The notes: generated from the sequence alone by a model not told the origin. A DNA stretch of 9,094 nt from CANLWN01 sp039815505 (GCA_039815505.1 JBCBZE010000117.1:1-9094); one strand, 5' to 3'; positions 1 to 6,113 are shown, counted from the first letter of the stretch. Program-made: numbers and translations.

Positions 1-9
1 CGGCCCATT

Positions 10-813
10 CTAAATAACCCTTCTTTTCATCAATTCCGATTTTCTAACGACCTTATCCCTATTTTCGAACAAGGCCGGGACAATATTTTCCGACTCTCCG
101 GATTCCTCAATATTGTGCAGGATCCAATCTTTCATAAGCTGATCGCTCAAGGAACGTTCAATTACTTTGTTGATCGGCCCATAACTTGCCCGTCCCGCCA
201 CAAATCGCGTTTGGAAATTCAAGACCTTGTTCACTGGGTCGATCACTTGAAAGTAGTGGTCCAAAAATCCGATTTTGATATTTGCAGGACCCAATACCCA
301 AAAACCAAAATTCCCCATATTGCTTTCAAAGCCGTTGGTTCCATTGGCCTTGGTTCCCTTGCCAATGGTATTCCCTGCCTTATCCTCATAATATAGGTCA
401 TATACAATGGAGGATGCCTTTACATAATGCTTTTGAATCAATACTTCCTCAATTTCAAAAGTAGAACCGTAGGCAATGGCGCAATCCTTATCTTCTTCCA
501 ATTCTCCTGGTTTTTTTGGTGTAATACCGATGTGATCTCTCATATGCCAAAGCTTATATAAGGATATCTCCGGACCATCAAAATTCTTTGTATATGGGTT
601 ATACCTTGTATAGCAATCCAAATGTTTAAAGAACCAGATCAACATCTCCGGGGTAACACCGTGTATGGGCGGATGCTCTATATAGGCTTCGTATCTTCCA
701 TCTTCATGGTAGGTAAAGAACGCTTCGGCATCTTCAAGTTGTTTATACGGTTTGTTGGCTCCCCAAGCCAATTGGTTTGCAACTTCATTTACACGTTCTT
801 TTTTATACTTCAT
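10..813 (-). CDS. DAPG hydrolase (PhlG)-like putative metal-dependent C-C hydrolase
   Basis: A complete 267-residue protein, ATG at 811-813 to TAG at 10-12. It has no signal peptide or membrane segment, so it is probably cytoplasmic. It resembles the PhlG family, zinc enzymes with a START-like fold that remove an acetyl group from 2,4-diacetylphloroglucinol by C-C cleavage. From memory, PhlG binds zinc through two His and two Glu (H129, E160, H270, E274). Here the segment LYKLWHMRDHI (residues 85-95) offers H90 or H94, followed about 30 residues later by E120, E122 or E123. A C-terminal H233-x3-E237 in HNIEESGESENIVPALFE has the same spacing as H270/E274. The distance between first and second His (139-143 residues) also matches PhlG (141). 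Family assignment is moderately supported. The substrate is unknown and may be another acylated phenol or ketone. The gene is divergent from the Crp/Fnr-like regulator, which may control it. Confidence 0.6.
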   Translation of the reverse strand: MKYKKERVNEVANQLAWGANKPYKQLEDAEAFFTYHEDGRYEAYIEHPPIHGVTPEMLIWFFKHLDCYTRYNPYTKNFDGPEISLYKLWHMRDHIGITPKKPGELEEDKDCAIAYGSTFEIEEVLIQKHYVKASSIVYDLYYEDKAGNTIGKGTKANGTNGFESNMGNFGFWVLGPANIKIGFLDHYFQVIDPVNKVLNFQTRFVAGRASYGPINKVIERSLSDQLMKDWILHNIEESGESENIVPALFENRDKVVRKSELMKRRVI

Positions 814-948
814 GGGTAGGTTGATTTTTCTACCCTTAAAAATAGGGCAGATGTACTTCTTAAAAGTTGTCTTAGTTAAAGACTGGGATTAGAAAGTATT
901 CCTATATTTTTAGGCTAAAAAAATGCTAAATTCGAATGTTATAGATTT
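814..948. promoter_or_regulatory. Divergent promoter region between the PhlG-like gene and the Crp/Fnr-like gene
   Basis: This 135-base AT-rich gap must hold the start signals of both divergent genes. For the leftward gene, TATTTTTA (minus strand, 837-844) matches 7 of 8 of the Bacteroidota -7 motif TAnnTTTG. For the rightward gene, TATATTTT (903-910) or TAAATTCG (927-934) are equally imperfect candidates. No -33 TTG is obvious for any of them. Two inverted repeats are present: GGGTAG/CTACCC (814-819 and 830-835, 10-base spacer), touching the leftward start codon, and GTCTT/AAGAC (869-873 and 879-883). Either could be an operator for the neighbouring regulator. That is inference. No Shine-Dalgarno sequence is visible on either side. 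Confidence 0.4.
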
Positions 949-1542
949 ATGGAAAAGACTTCACTTGCTTTCAAAAAGGAAATTATCGCATACTATCCAG
1001 ATCTTTCAGAGAGCGAATGGGAAATATTTCGGGCGCAGTTAAAACCAAAAATGTATAAAAAGGGGACCACTATATTTTCACAAGCAACCGTATGTAAGCA
1101 TGTGTTGTTCGTTTCGGAAGGAATCGTAGCTTCAGAATATCAAACAACTGAAGATCAAGTTATTAATCGCTTCTTTAACGCTAAAGCACTTTGTTCCAAT
1201 GTGGAAAGTCTAATGAGCGGGACGTTAAACAACGACCGAATGTTTGCAATTACGAACGTGCTCGGTGTGCTTATACCGAAAAGTACTTTTATCCAATATT
1301 ATTTACACTCCGATAGGATAGGCCTTTACTTTAGGATGAAATTATTGGATATCATACGAGAGGATAAGCAATTTATTTCCATGAAGACCAACTCCAGAAT
1401 AGAAACGCAACTTACTTTCTTACAAGAAAATTATCCTGATATCATCCTGGAAACGCCATGGAAATATATTGCGAGCTTTATTGGGGTAACACCAGCTTGG
1501 TTAAGCAGAAAGTTGAAAGAAAACCCAAAAATGAAAAAGTAA
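949..1542 (+). CDS. Crp/Fnr-family transcriptional regulator
   Basis: A complete 197-residue protein, ATG to TAA. Residues about 25-115 have the layout of a cyclic-nucleotide-binding-type beta-roll (MYKKGTTIFSQ, then HVLFVSEGIV). A long dimerisation helix follows, then a C-terminal helix-turn-helix at about 167-192 (TPWKYIASFIGVTPAWLSRKLK), close to the pattern usual in Bacteroidota Crp/Fnr-like regulators. There are only two cysteines (C49, C82) and no N-terminal Cys cluster, so an FNR-type iron-sulfur oxygen sensor is unlikely. The effector is unknown, and such proteins in Bacteroidota often lack a proven ligand. The gene is divergent from the PhlG-like gene and converges on the response-regulator gene 58 bases downstream. 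By position it could control the PhlG-like gene, itself, or both. I see nothing that ties it directly to nitrate uptake. Confidence 0.85.
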   Translation: MEKTSLAFKKEIIAYYPDLSESEWEIFRAQLKPKMYKKGTTIFSQATVCKHVLFVSEGIVASEYQTTEDQVINRFFNAKALCSNVESLMSGTLNNDRMFAITNVLGVLIPKSTFIQYYLHSDRIGLYFRMKLLDIIREDKQFISMKTNSRIETQLTFLQENYPDIILETPWKYIASFIGVTPAWLSRKLKENPKMKK

Positions 1543-1600
1543 GTGCGACCTTTCCGTTATCTTGTGATCCCGCACCAAAAGAAAGGTGCCGCAGTGGTCC
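1543..1600. terminator. Possible bidirectional terminator between convergent genes
   Basis: The 58 bases between two convergent stop codons contain ACCTTTC (1548-1554) and its exact complement GAAAGGT (1581-1587), extendable by GCG/CGC (1545-1547 and 1590-1592) across a two-base bulge. The loop of 26 bases is long, and a competing pair GTGCG/CGCAC (1543-1547 and 1571-1575) exists. There is no strong T-run on either strand. Position favours a shared terminator, but the structure is weak. Confidence 0.25.
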
Positions 1601-2269
1601 TTAGACCAAATTGTACTCCCGGGCTCTTTTCGCCAGATCCATCAGGTTTTTTACTTCCATCTTCCGCATAAGGTTAAAGCGGTGGGTTTCAATGGTACGT
1701 TGGCTGTTCTGTAACTTTTCGGAAATCTGCTTGTTGGTAAGTCCGCTTAAGACCAGTTCCAGCACTTGTAGTTCCTTATTGGTCAAATCAAAAGGATGGT
1801 CTTTGCGTTTACGGGTCTCCGTAGTCTCGCCACTCTCTTTCTTTGGGTTCAGCAAATTGTTGACCAGGACATTGGAAATATCGCCGCTAAAGTATTTGCC
1901 CCCTTCCCTTACGGTATGAATGGCCTTGATAAACTCTGCCTTACCGGTATCTTTTAACAAATACCCACTGGCGCCCGCACTGACCGATTTTAAGATATAC
2001 TCCTCCGAATCATGCATGGATAGGATAATCGATTTTACGGGCAAACCCTGCTGGTTTAGCGCTTCAACGGCCTCTATGCCGTTCATTTTGGGCATGCGAA
2101 TATCAATGATCAGCATATCTGGTTGTTTCTCCTGTACGATGGATATGGCCTCTTGGCCATTGGCCACTTCACCGATAACCTCCAAGTCCGCCTCCTCTTC
2201 CAAAAGCGCGCGGATACCGTCCCGAACCAAGGAATGATCATCTGCTAAAATAATGGTGGTAGTATTCAA
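1601..2269 (-). CDS. NarL/FixJ-family response regulator (orphan in this window)
   Basis: A 222-residue two-domain response regulator. The receiver domain (about 1-125) has the acidic pair D10/D11, phospho-acceptor D56 in IIDIRMP, S84 in IILSMHD and K106 in YLLKD, all the residues needed for phosphorylation. The LuxR/NarL-type DNA-binding domain covers about 160-220 (DLTNKELQVLELVLSGLTNKQ, then RTIETHRFNLMRKM). The first codon is TTG at 2267-2269. No in-frame ATG lies upstream before the sequence becomes non-protein-like, and a perfect -7 box just upstream leaves a short leader that fits this start. No histidine kinase is present in the window, so its partner is elsewhere or outside. It lies beyond a 700-base repeat-rich gap from the nitrate transport operon and on the same strand. 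It could regulate that operon, as NarL relatives respond to nitrate in other bacteria, but nothing here proves it. Confidence 0.92.
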   Translation of the reverse strand: MNTTTIILADDHSLVRDGIRALLEEEADLEVIGEVANGQEAISIVQEKQPDMLIIDIRMPKMNGIEAVEALNQQGLPVKSIILSMHDSEEYILKSVSAGASGYLLKDTGKAEFIKAIHTVREGGKYFSGDISNVLVNNLLNPKKESGETTETRKRKDHPFDLTNKELQVLELVLSGLTNKQISEKLQNSQRTIETHRFNLMRKMEVKNLMDLAKRAREYNLV

Positions 2270-2291
2270 AGCTTGTTGTATTCTGTAAGGA

Positions 2292-2299
2292 CAAATATA
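2292..2299 (-). promoter_or_regulatory. Candidate -7 promoter box for the response-regulator gene
   Basis: On the minus strand TATATTTG matches the Bacteroidota -7 consensus TAnnTTTG at all fixed positions. A transcript starting a few bases downstream would have a leader of about 15-20 bases before the TTG start at 2269. I find no TTG at the expected -33 distance, so this is a half match. Confidence 0.45.
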
Positions 2300-2360
2300 G
2301 GTTAAAAACGGAAATGAGTTTGGGGGGATTGGAGGGTTAAAGATCTCCTTTTCAATTTTT

Positions 2361-2436
2361 TTTTGTCATTCCCGTGAAAACGGGTGTCCATTTAATGAGC
2401 TAGTGGATTCCTGACCCTATCTGCCGACAGGTGGGT
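2361..2436. repeat. Dispersed palindromic repeat, copy 1 (degenerate)
   Basis: Positions 2361-2413 match 2706-2758 at 47 of 53 bases without gaps, in the same orientation. The first hairpin is reduced to CCCGT-GAAA-ACGGG (2371-2384), because the outer bases that pair in copy 2 have diverged. A second hairpin forms at 2414-2436: ACCC pairs with GGGT, and ATCTG pairs with CAGGT around a CCGA loop, with one bulge and one G-U pair. Repeats beginning with CATTCCCG and containing a GAAA loop are common between genes in many bacterial genomes (general knowledge). Confidence 0.75.
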
Positions 2437-2494
2437 GCGCAAAGCTTATTCATTTCAATTAATAGCAACAAGCTATTTGTTTTGATTGTCTTTC

Positions 2495-2535
2495 CTTTTC
2501 TTTGCTTGCCCAAAGAAAAGAAACAAAAGAAAAGG
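2495..2535. repeat. Inverted repeat with two alternative pairings
   Basis: CTTTTCTTTG (2495-2504) and CAAAGAAAAG (2511-2520) are perfect 10-base complements around a six-base loop CTTGCC. A second purine arm, AAAGAAAAGG (2526-2535), is a perfect complement of CCTTTTCTTT (2494-2503), so the same pyrimidine arm could pair with either. I recall very similar sequence between genes of many Flavobacteriia, so this is probably another dispersed element. No T-run follows on the plus strand, so it is not an obvious terminator. Confidence 0.55.
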
Positions 2536-2705
2536 CACCTTCTCTTAGGCATTTTTCCGATTTACTAATCGAAAAACCGATTGAAAAAATCCGCGTCGCT
2601 TACTATGTTCTCTCCTGTTCTCGGATCTTTTTCAACCTATGCTGAAGACAAGGGTTTTCTAATTTTATGTCTAGGTATATTAACGCAACATGTGATTTGG
2701 TCCCT

Positions 2706-2771
2706 TTTTGTCATTCCCGTGAAAACGGGAATCCATTTAATGGGGTTGTAGATTCCTGCCTGCGCAGGAAT
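2706..2771. repeat. Dispersed palindromic repeat, copy 2 (intact double hairpin)
   Basis: This is the better preserved copy. The first hairpin is ATTCCCGT-GAAA-ACGGGAAT (2713-2732), an eight-base perfect stem with a GAAA loop. The second, 19 bases on, is ATTCCTGC-CTGC-GCAGGAAT (2752-2771), also an eight-base perfect stem. The tetranucleotide GTAG (2748-2751) sits directly at the foot of the second hairpin, as in REP elements processed by REP-associated tyrosine transposases. Copy 1 has GTGG at that place. No such transposase is encoded in the window. Confidence 0.75.
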
Positions 2772-2791
2772 AAAAAATTTAGTAGTGTTTT

Positions 2792-2820
2792 GGAATTTGG
2801 TGCTTGGTGCTTGGAATTTG
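2792..2820. repeat. Short nested direct repeats
   Basis: GGAATTTG occurs at 2792-2799 and 2813-2820, flanking a tandem pair of GTGCTTG at 2800-2806 and 2807-2813. Sequence of this composition is common in Bacteroidota intergenic DNA (recollection). It probably belongs to the same repeat mosaic and has no visible coding role. Confidence 0.5.
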
Positions 2821-2845
2821 TGGAGTAGCATGGGTTCTCGATACA

Positions 2846-2886
2846 TCCTGAAACAAGTTCAGGACACTGAAACCGACAGAATCGGT
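2846..2886. repeat. Two adjacent short inverted repeats
   Basis: TCCTGAA (2846-2852) and TTCAGGA (2858-2864) are perfect complements around ACAAG. ACCGA (2872-2876) and TCGGT (2882-2886) follow, around CAGAA. The first resembles a widespread Bacteroidota intergenic repeat (recollection). It could fold in RNA at the 3' end of the transport operon, but neither hairpin is a classical terminator. Confidence 0.45.
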
Positions 2887-2968
2887 ATTTCCAATATACA
2901 AAAAAGAGCCACCACAAACTTTTCCAAGTGCATGATGACCCTTACGAAGCAAAGTTGAACTACTTAAA

Positions 2969-4297
2969 CTATTCTTCTTTTGGTTTTGATGTAAAAAATT
3001 TGGGTTTGATAGTCAACATTACCCAAGCCCAGTTTTGCAGATCCGCCGCGGCATCTTCGCCAATGGCTCCCTGTGGAATATCAAATATACCGTCCGAGGT
3101 AAAGAATTGGGAATAGCCCAACTTTAGGTTTACCCCATCCTTTAAATTTTGATTGAACACCAAATCTATTTCGCTTCCCAATGCGGATTCTCCGGTAGCC
3201 GTATCCTGTTCCCCCTGAAAATTCAGGAACTTGACAAAGAGGTTAGATCCGGGACCGGTCTTGATGTTGGCGCTTACATGAATGTCCACCAGGCCTACGG
3301 AATTGGCATGATTGCCTACATAGAACAGATCCATTAGACCATTGAATTTGTGGTTGGTGCCAAAAAGTGGAAAGAAAGCGCCGGTGGATCCCGCATCCGC
3401 ATCGTTACCACTGATAATTTCGGCCCCTACGCCCAATTTTAATCCTTTGGTCGCTTTAAACCCCAGGTCCAATCCCAATAGATAGGCCCCGTCCACTTCC
3501 AGCTCATTTACGCGTTCCCCGGTCTGTAAGTAACCGTTGAAGGCAGCATCAAAAATACCCGACTTATATTCCAGATGGGTACCGAATGTTTGTAGATTAC
3601 TGGTGCCGTCTCCTGTATTCGGGGAAGGTTCCACATCCGCCTCAAAATTTTGAAATCCGTTGTTCAAGAACAAGACACTTCCGGAGAACTTCTCCCACTT
3701 TTGCTTTGCATACACATATTGCATGGTCTTATAAGTAAAGAATCCGGGCGTTTCAAGGAATGCGTTTCCATTATTTATAAAGCCTTGGATGTTGGCCCCA
3801 AAGGAGTCAAAATCCTGATTAAAGGCAAAACCGGCATCCAACATAAACTTGTTCTTCTTGTACTGAATCAGTGCCGCATCGTGGTTACGCGCCTGTTGGG
3901 CCCAAGCCAACCCTCCAAAAATACGTTGGTCATCATAGGAAATCACCTGTCTCCCCAGTTTAGTGGACCATCCATCGCTCCCCAATTTTACGGAAGCCCA
4001 GGCTTCAAAAACGCTGAAGGAATTGTTGTCATCCACTTCGCGTATCTGTCTGTTCTCCCCCCAGACCAGGACGTCCTGTAGACTCAAGTATATTTTAAAG
4101 GTTTCCGTGGTATAACCGGTGTTTAGCCTGGCCCTGGTACTGATGGCAAAACCTGGGTCTTGATCTTCGGCAATCAACTGATTAAAACCATTCCTAAATT
4201 CGGCCCTTGGCCTAAACTCCCCTGAAATGGTGAACTGGGCATTTGCATATTGTATCGATAGGAATACTAGGAATATAAATGTGTACTGTTTTTTCAT
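2969..4297 (-). CDS. Outer-membrane beta-barrel, alginate-export (AlgE-like) family; putative anion/nitrate porin
   Basis: A complete 442-residue protein, ATG to stop. Residues 1-20 are a signal peptide (MKKQYTFIFLVFLSIQYANA) with an ANA|Q cleavage site. The mature part begins FTISGEFRPRAEFRNG and carries LGRQVISYDDQRIFGG (114-129) and WAQQARNHDAALI (132-144), typical of the alginate-export porin family. Alternating aromatic/hydrophobic strands run to the C-terminus (NWAWVMLTIKPKF), followed by a short charged tail, TSKPKEE. The family name is historical, and no alginate gene is nearby. It is the last gene of the nitrate transport operon, 35 bases after the second ATPase gene. The simplest inference is a channel that lets nitrate (or nitrite) across the outer membrane to the binding protein. 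The substrate is unproven. Confidence 0.85.
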   Translation of the reverse strand: MKKQYTFIFLVFLSIQYANAQFTISGEFRPRAEFRNGFNQLIAEDQDPGFAISTRARLNTGYTTETFKIYLSLQDVLVWGENRQIREVDDNNSFSVFEAWASVKLGSDGWSTKLGRQVISYDDQRIFGGLAWAQQARNHDAALIQYKKNKFMLDAGFAFNQDFDSFGANIQGFINNGNAFLETPGFFTYKTMQYVYAKQKWEKFSGSVLFLNNGFQNFEADVEPSPNTGDGTSNLQTFGTHLEYKSGIFDAAFNGYLQTGERVNELEVDGAYLLGLDLGFKATKGLKLGVGAEIISGNDADAGSTGAFFPLFGTNHKFNGLMDLFYVGNHANSVGLVDIHVSANIKTGPGSNLFVKFLNFQGEQDTATGESALGSEIDLVFNQNLKDGVNLKLGYSQFFTSDGIFDIPQGAIGEDAAADLQNWAWVMLTIKPKFFTSKPKEE

Positions 4298-4332
4298 TTG
4301 TTTCGTGTTTTAAAGTTTATAGATTCGGTGAC

Positions 4333-5166
4333 TTAGTGTTCTAAAAAGTCGATCAAGTGTTTTCTATAGGTATAGTAGTCATCGTGTTCCAAGACAGTTT
4401 TTCGGGTTCTAGGTCGTTCAAAATCCACTTCCAGGATATCTCCGATCTTGGCTCGAGGACCGCTGGTCATCATCACGACCCGATCAGCCAGAAAAATGGC
4501 TTCATCCACGTCGTGCGTAATCATTACCGCTGTAATTTTCTCTTTGTTCCAGATTTCTATGAGAATGTCTTGCAGTTCTCCCCGGGTTAGCGAGTCGAGC
4601 ATACCAAAAGGTTCATCCAACAACAGCACTTTGGGCTTTATGGCAAAAGCACGTGCAATCCCTACACGTTGCTGCATCCCTTGGGACAATTCGTTGGCCT
4701 TTTTATAAAAGGCACCGTCCAGACCCACCTTGTGCAAGTAGTACTTGGCAATATCCTTACGTTCCGATTTGCTGGCATGTGGAAATACGCGGTTAACCCC
4801 CAAGAGTACGTTTTGCAGGGCCGTCATCCAAGGCATAAGACTGGGCGATTGGAAAATAACGCCCCGATCGGGCCCTGGACCTTTTACCGGATTTCCCAAA
4901 ACCGCAATATTACCGGCCGTTATGGGGTTTAGCCCGGCTATCATGGAAAGCATGGTAGTCTTTCCACAACCCGAATGGCCAATGATGGTTACAAATTCTT
5001 CTTTCATGATCTGAAGGTTCAAATGCTCCAGCACCACATAGTCGCCTTTTGGTGTTGGATACACTTTCTTTAAGTCATGTAGATCCAACATCACTTGGGA
5101 GGGAAACAATATGCCGTTTTCCGTGCTCCCTATTTCTTTTATATCTTTTGCTAGTACCGTGTCCAT
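4333..5166 (-). CDS. nrtD: Nitrate ABC transporter ATPase, NrtD-like
   Basis: A 277-residue cytoplasmic ABC ATPase that would energise nitrate import with the NrtC-like partner. It shows Walker A GHSGCGKTT (63-71), Q-loop Q106 in FQSPSLMPW, signature LSQGMQQRV (160-168), Walker B VLLLDEP (180-186) and switch histidine H218 in MITHDVDEA. YPTPKGDYVVL (36-46) and GPGPDR (96-101) closely resemble cyanobacterial NrtD as I remember it, and the roughly 25-residue N-terminal extension is also usual there. The signature deviates: the consensus LSGG reads LSQG. The ATG at 5164-5166 has AAGGAG 14 bases upstream, a long but possible spacing. M26 is an alternative start. NrtD-like and related bicarbonate (CmpD) or sulfonate ATPases are hard to separate by sequence alone, and the call leans on context. 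Confidence 0.88.
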   Translation of the reverse strand: MDTVLAKDIKEIGSTENGILFPSQVMLDLHDLKKVYPTPKGDYVVLEHLNLQIMKEEFVTIIGHSGCGKTTMLSMIAGLNPITAGNIAVLGNPVKGPGPDRGVIFQSPSLMPWMTALQNVLLGVNRVFPHASKSERKDIAKYYLHKVGLDGAFYKKANELSQGMQQRVGIARAFAIKPKVLLLDEPFGMLDSLTRGELQDILIEIWNKEKITAVMITHDVDEAIFLADRVVMMTSGPRAKIGDILEVDFERPRTRKTVLEHDDYYTYRKHLIDFLEH

Positions 5167-5256
5167 TGTGCTTTATTTAACTCCTTTATACAAATCAATT
5201 TTACTGTCCGTTCGAGCGAAGTCCGGAACCCCTCACCTATTTAATCAATCATTTCA
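5167..5256. other. 90-base gap between the two ATPase genes, with a repeat-like fragment
   Basis: This is the longest gap inside the operon. It contains AAGGAG (minus strand, 5181-5186), a possible ribosome binding site for the NrtD-like gene. It also holds a segment around 5209-5230 with TTCGAGCGAAGT, similar to a repeat I recall from other Bacteroidota intergenic DNA. I see no promoter or strong hairpin, so transcription probably continues through. Confidence 0.4.
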
Positions 5257-6096
5257 TTAGGCCACAAAACTTTTTGGACTAAGCTCTGGCAATAGATATG
5301 TTTCCGTTACTTCTGATTTTCGTTCTTCCCCAATGTCCATCAAATATTCAATAATGGCGTTTCGGGTCTGTTTGTAGACTATATTATCGTTTAGCTCCGT
5401 TTTATCCCGGGGGCGTTCAATATCGATGATGAATTCCGGTCCCAAGGTGGCATTGGGGCCCGGGCGTAAGGGAATAATACGGTCTGCCATATAGATTCCT
5501 TCGTCCACGTCATTGGTGATGAGCAATGCCGTACGCTTGTCCTTGCTCCAAATGTTCAAGATCTCGTCCTGAAGGTTTCCACGGGTCAGGGCATCCAAGG
5601 CGCCCAAAGGTTCGTCCATAATGATCATCTCGGGATTCATGGCCAAGGCACGGGCCACGGCCACGCGCTGGCGCATACCCCCGGACAGCTCCTTGGGACG
5701 CTTATTGATCGCAGGGCTTAGGTTCACCATTTCCACATAGTTGTTTACCCGTTGCATTAAAACCGACTTCTTTTCCTTGGGAAAAGCCTCCTTTACGGCC
5801 ATATAGACGTTCTGTCCTACGGTAAGCCAAGGCAGGAGGGAGTAATTCTGAAAAATAACGCCCCTTTCATGACTGGTGCCCTGTACGGGTTTTCCCTTGA
5901 ACAGGACCTCTCCGGCGGTAGGTTCCAACAAACCGTTGATCAGGTTTACAAGGGTGGTCTTGCCACTCCCGGTGAAGCCCACAATGGCGACAAACTCCCC
6001 TTCCGCTATACTCAGGTTGATATCTGATAATACTTCGGTCTTATCAGCTCCTTGCCCGTACGTCTTATACACATTTTTAAGTTCCAAATAGGCCAT
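5257..6096 (-). CDS. nrtC: Nitrate ABC transporter ATPase, NrtC-like (short form)
   Basis: A complete 279-residue ABC ATPase, 17 bases after the permease gene. It shows Walker A GFTGSGKTT (40-48), Q-loop Q83 in FQNYSLLPW, canonical signature LSGGMRQRV (137-145), and Walker B MIIMDEP (157-163) with catalytic E162. The residue normally occupied by the switch histidine is asparagine: ITNDVDEG (193-200), codon AAT at 5512-5514, so N195. Cyanobacterial NrtC carries an additional NrtA-like C-terminal domain and is much longer. That regulatory domain is absent here. The C-terminal part RPGPNATLGPEF (211-222) followed by IERPRDK is typical of nitrate/bicarbonate-type ATPases. It presumably pairs with the NrtD-like protein on the cytoplasmic face of the permease. 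Alternative naming as a CmpC- or SsuB-like ATPase cannot be excluded from sequence alone. Confidence 0.88.
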   Translation of the reverse strand: MAYLELKNVYKTYGQGADKTEVLSDINLSIAEGEFVAIVGFTGSGKTTLVNLINGLLEPTAGEVLFKGKPVQGTSHERGVIFQNYSLLPWLTVGQNVYMAVKEAFPKEKKSVLMQRVNNYVEMVNLSPAINKRPKELSGGMRQRVAVARALAMNPEMIIMDEPLGALDALTRGNLQDEILNIWSKDKRTALLITNDVDEGIYMADRIIPLRPGPNATLGPEFIIDIERPRDKTELNDNIVYKQTRNAIIEYLMDIGEERKSEVTETYLLPELSPKSFVA

Positions 6097-6113
6097 TTAT
6101 AATTGCTTTAAGG

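Larger units (their letters stand above)
2270..2968. other. Gene-free, repeat-rich intergenic region
   Basis: About 700 bases separate the response-regulator start from the end of the barrel gene. Short reading frames exist here, but they have repeat-derived composition, no start signal and no recognisable domain, so I call none of them genes. The left end (2270-2300) holds the response-regulator promoter. The rest is a series of short inverted and direct repeats listed separately: 2361-2436, 2495-2535, 2706-2771, 2792-2820 and 2846-2886. Stretches between them (for example 2640-2705) show nothing I can name. I see no convincing GC-rich hairpin plus T-run to end the transport operon entering from the right. 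Confidence 0.7.

Noticed and set aside
2361..2771. CRISPR array
   Set aside because: There are only two repeat copies, 345 bases apart, with no regular spacers and no cas genes.
2637..2917. Two overlapping short minus-strand reading frames (69 and 68 codons) in the repeat region
   Set aside because: They run through the dispersed repeats, and their translation is the familiar product of such repeats. They have no start signal or recognisable domain.
3650..4081. Plus-strand open frame of 143 codons
   Set aside because: It lies wholly inside the barrel gene on the opposite strand, and its translation has no recognisable features. It is a shadow frame.
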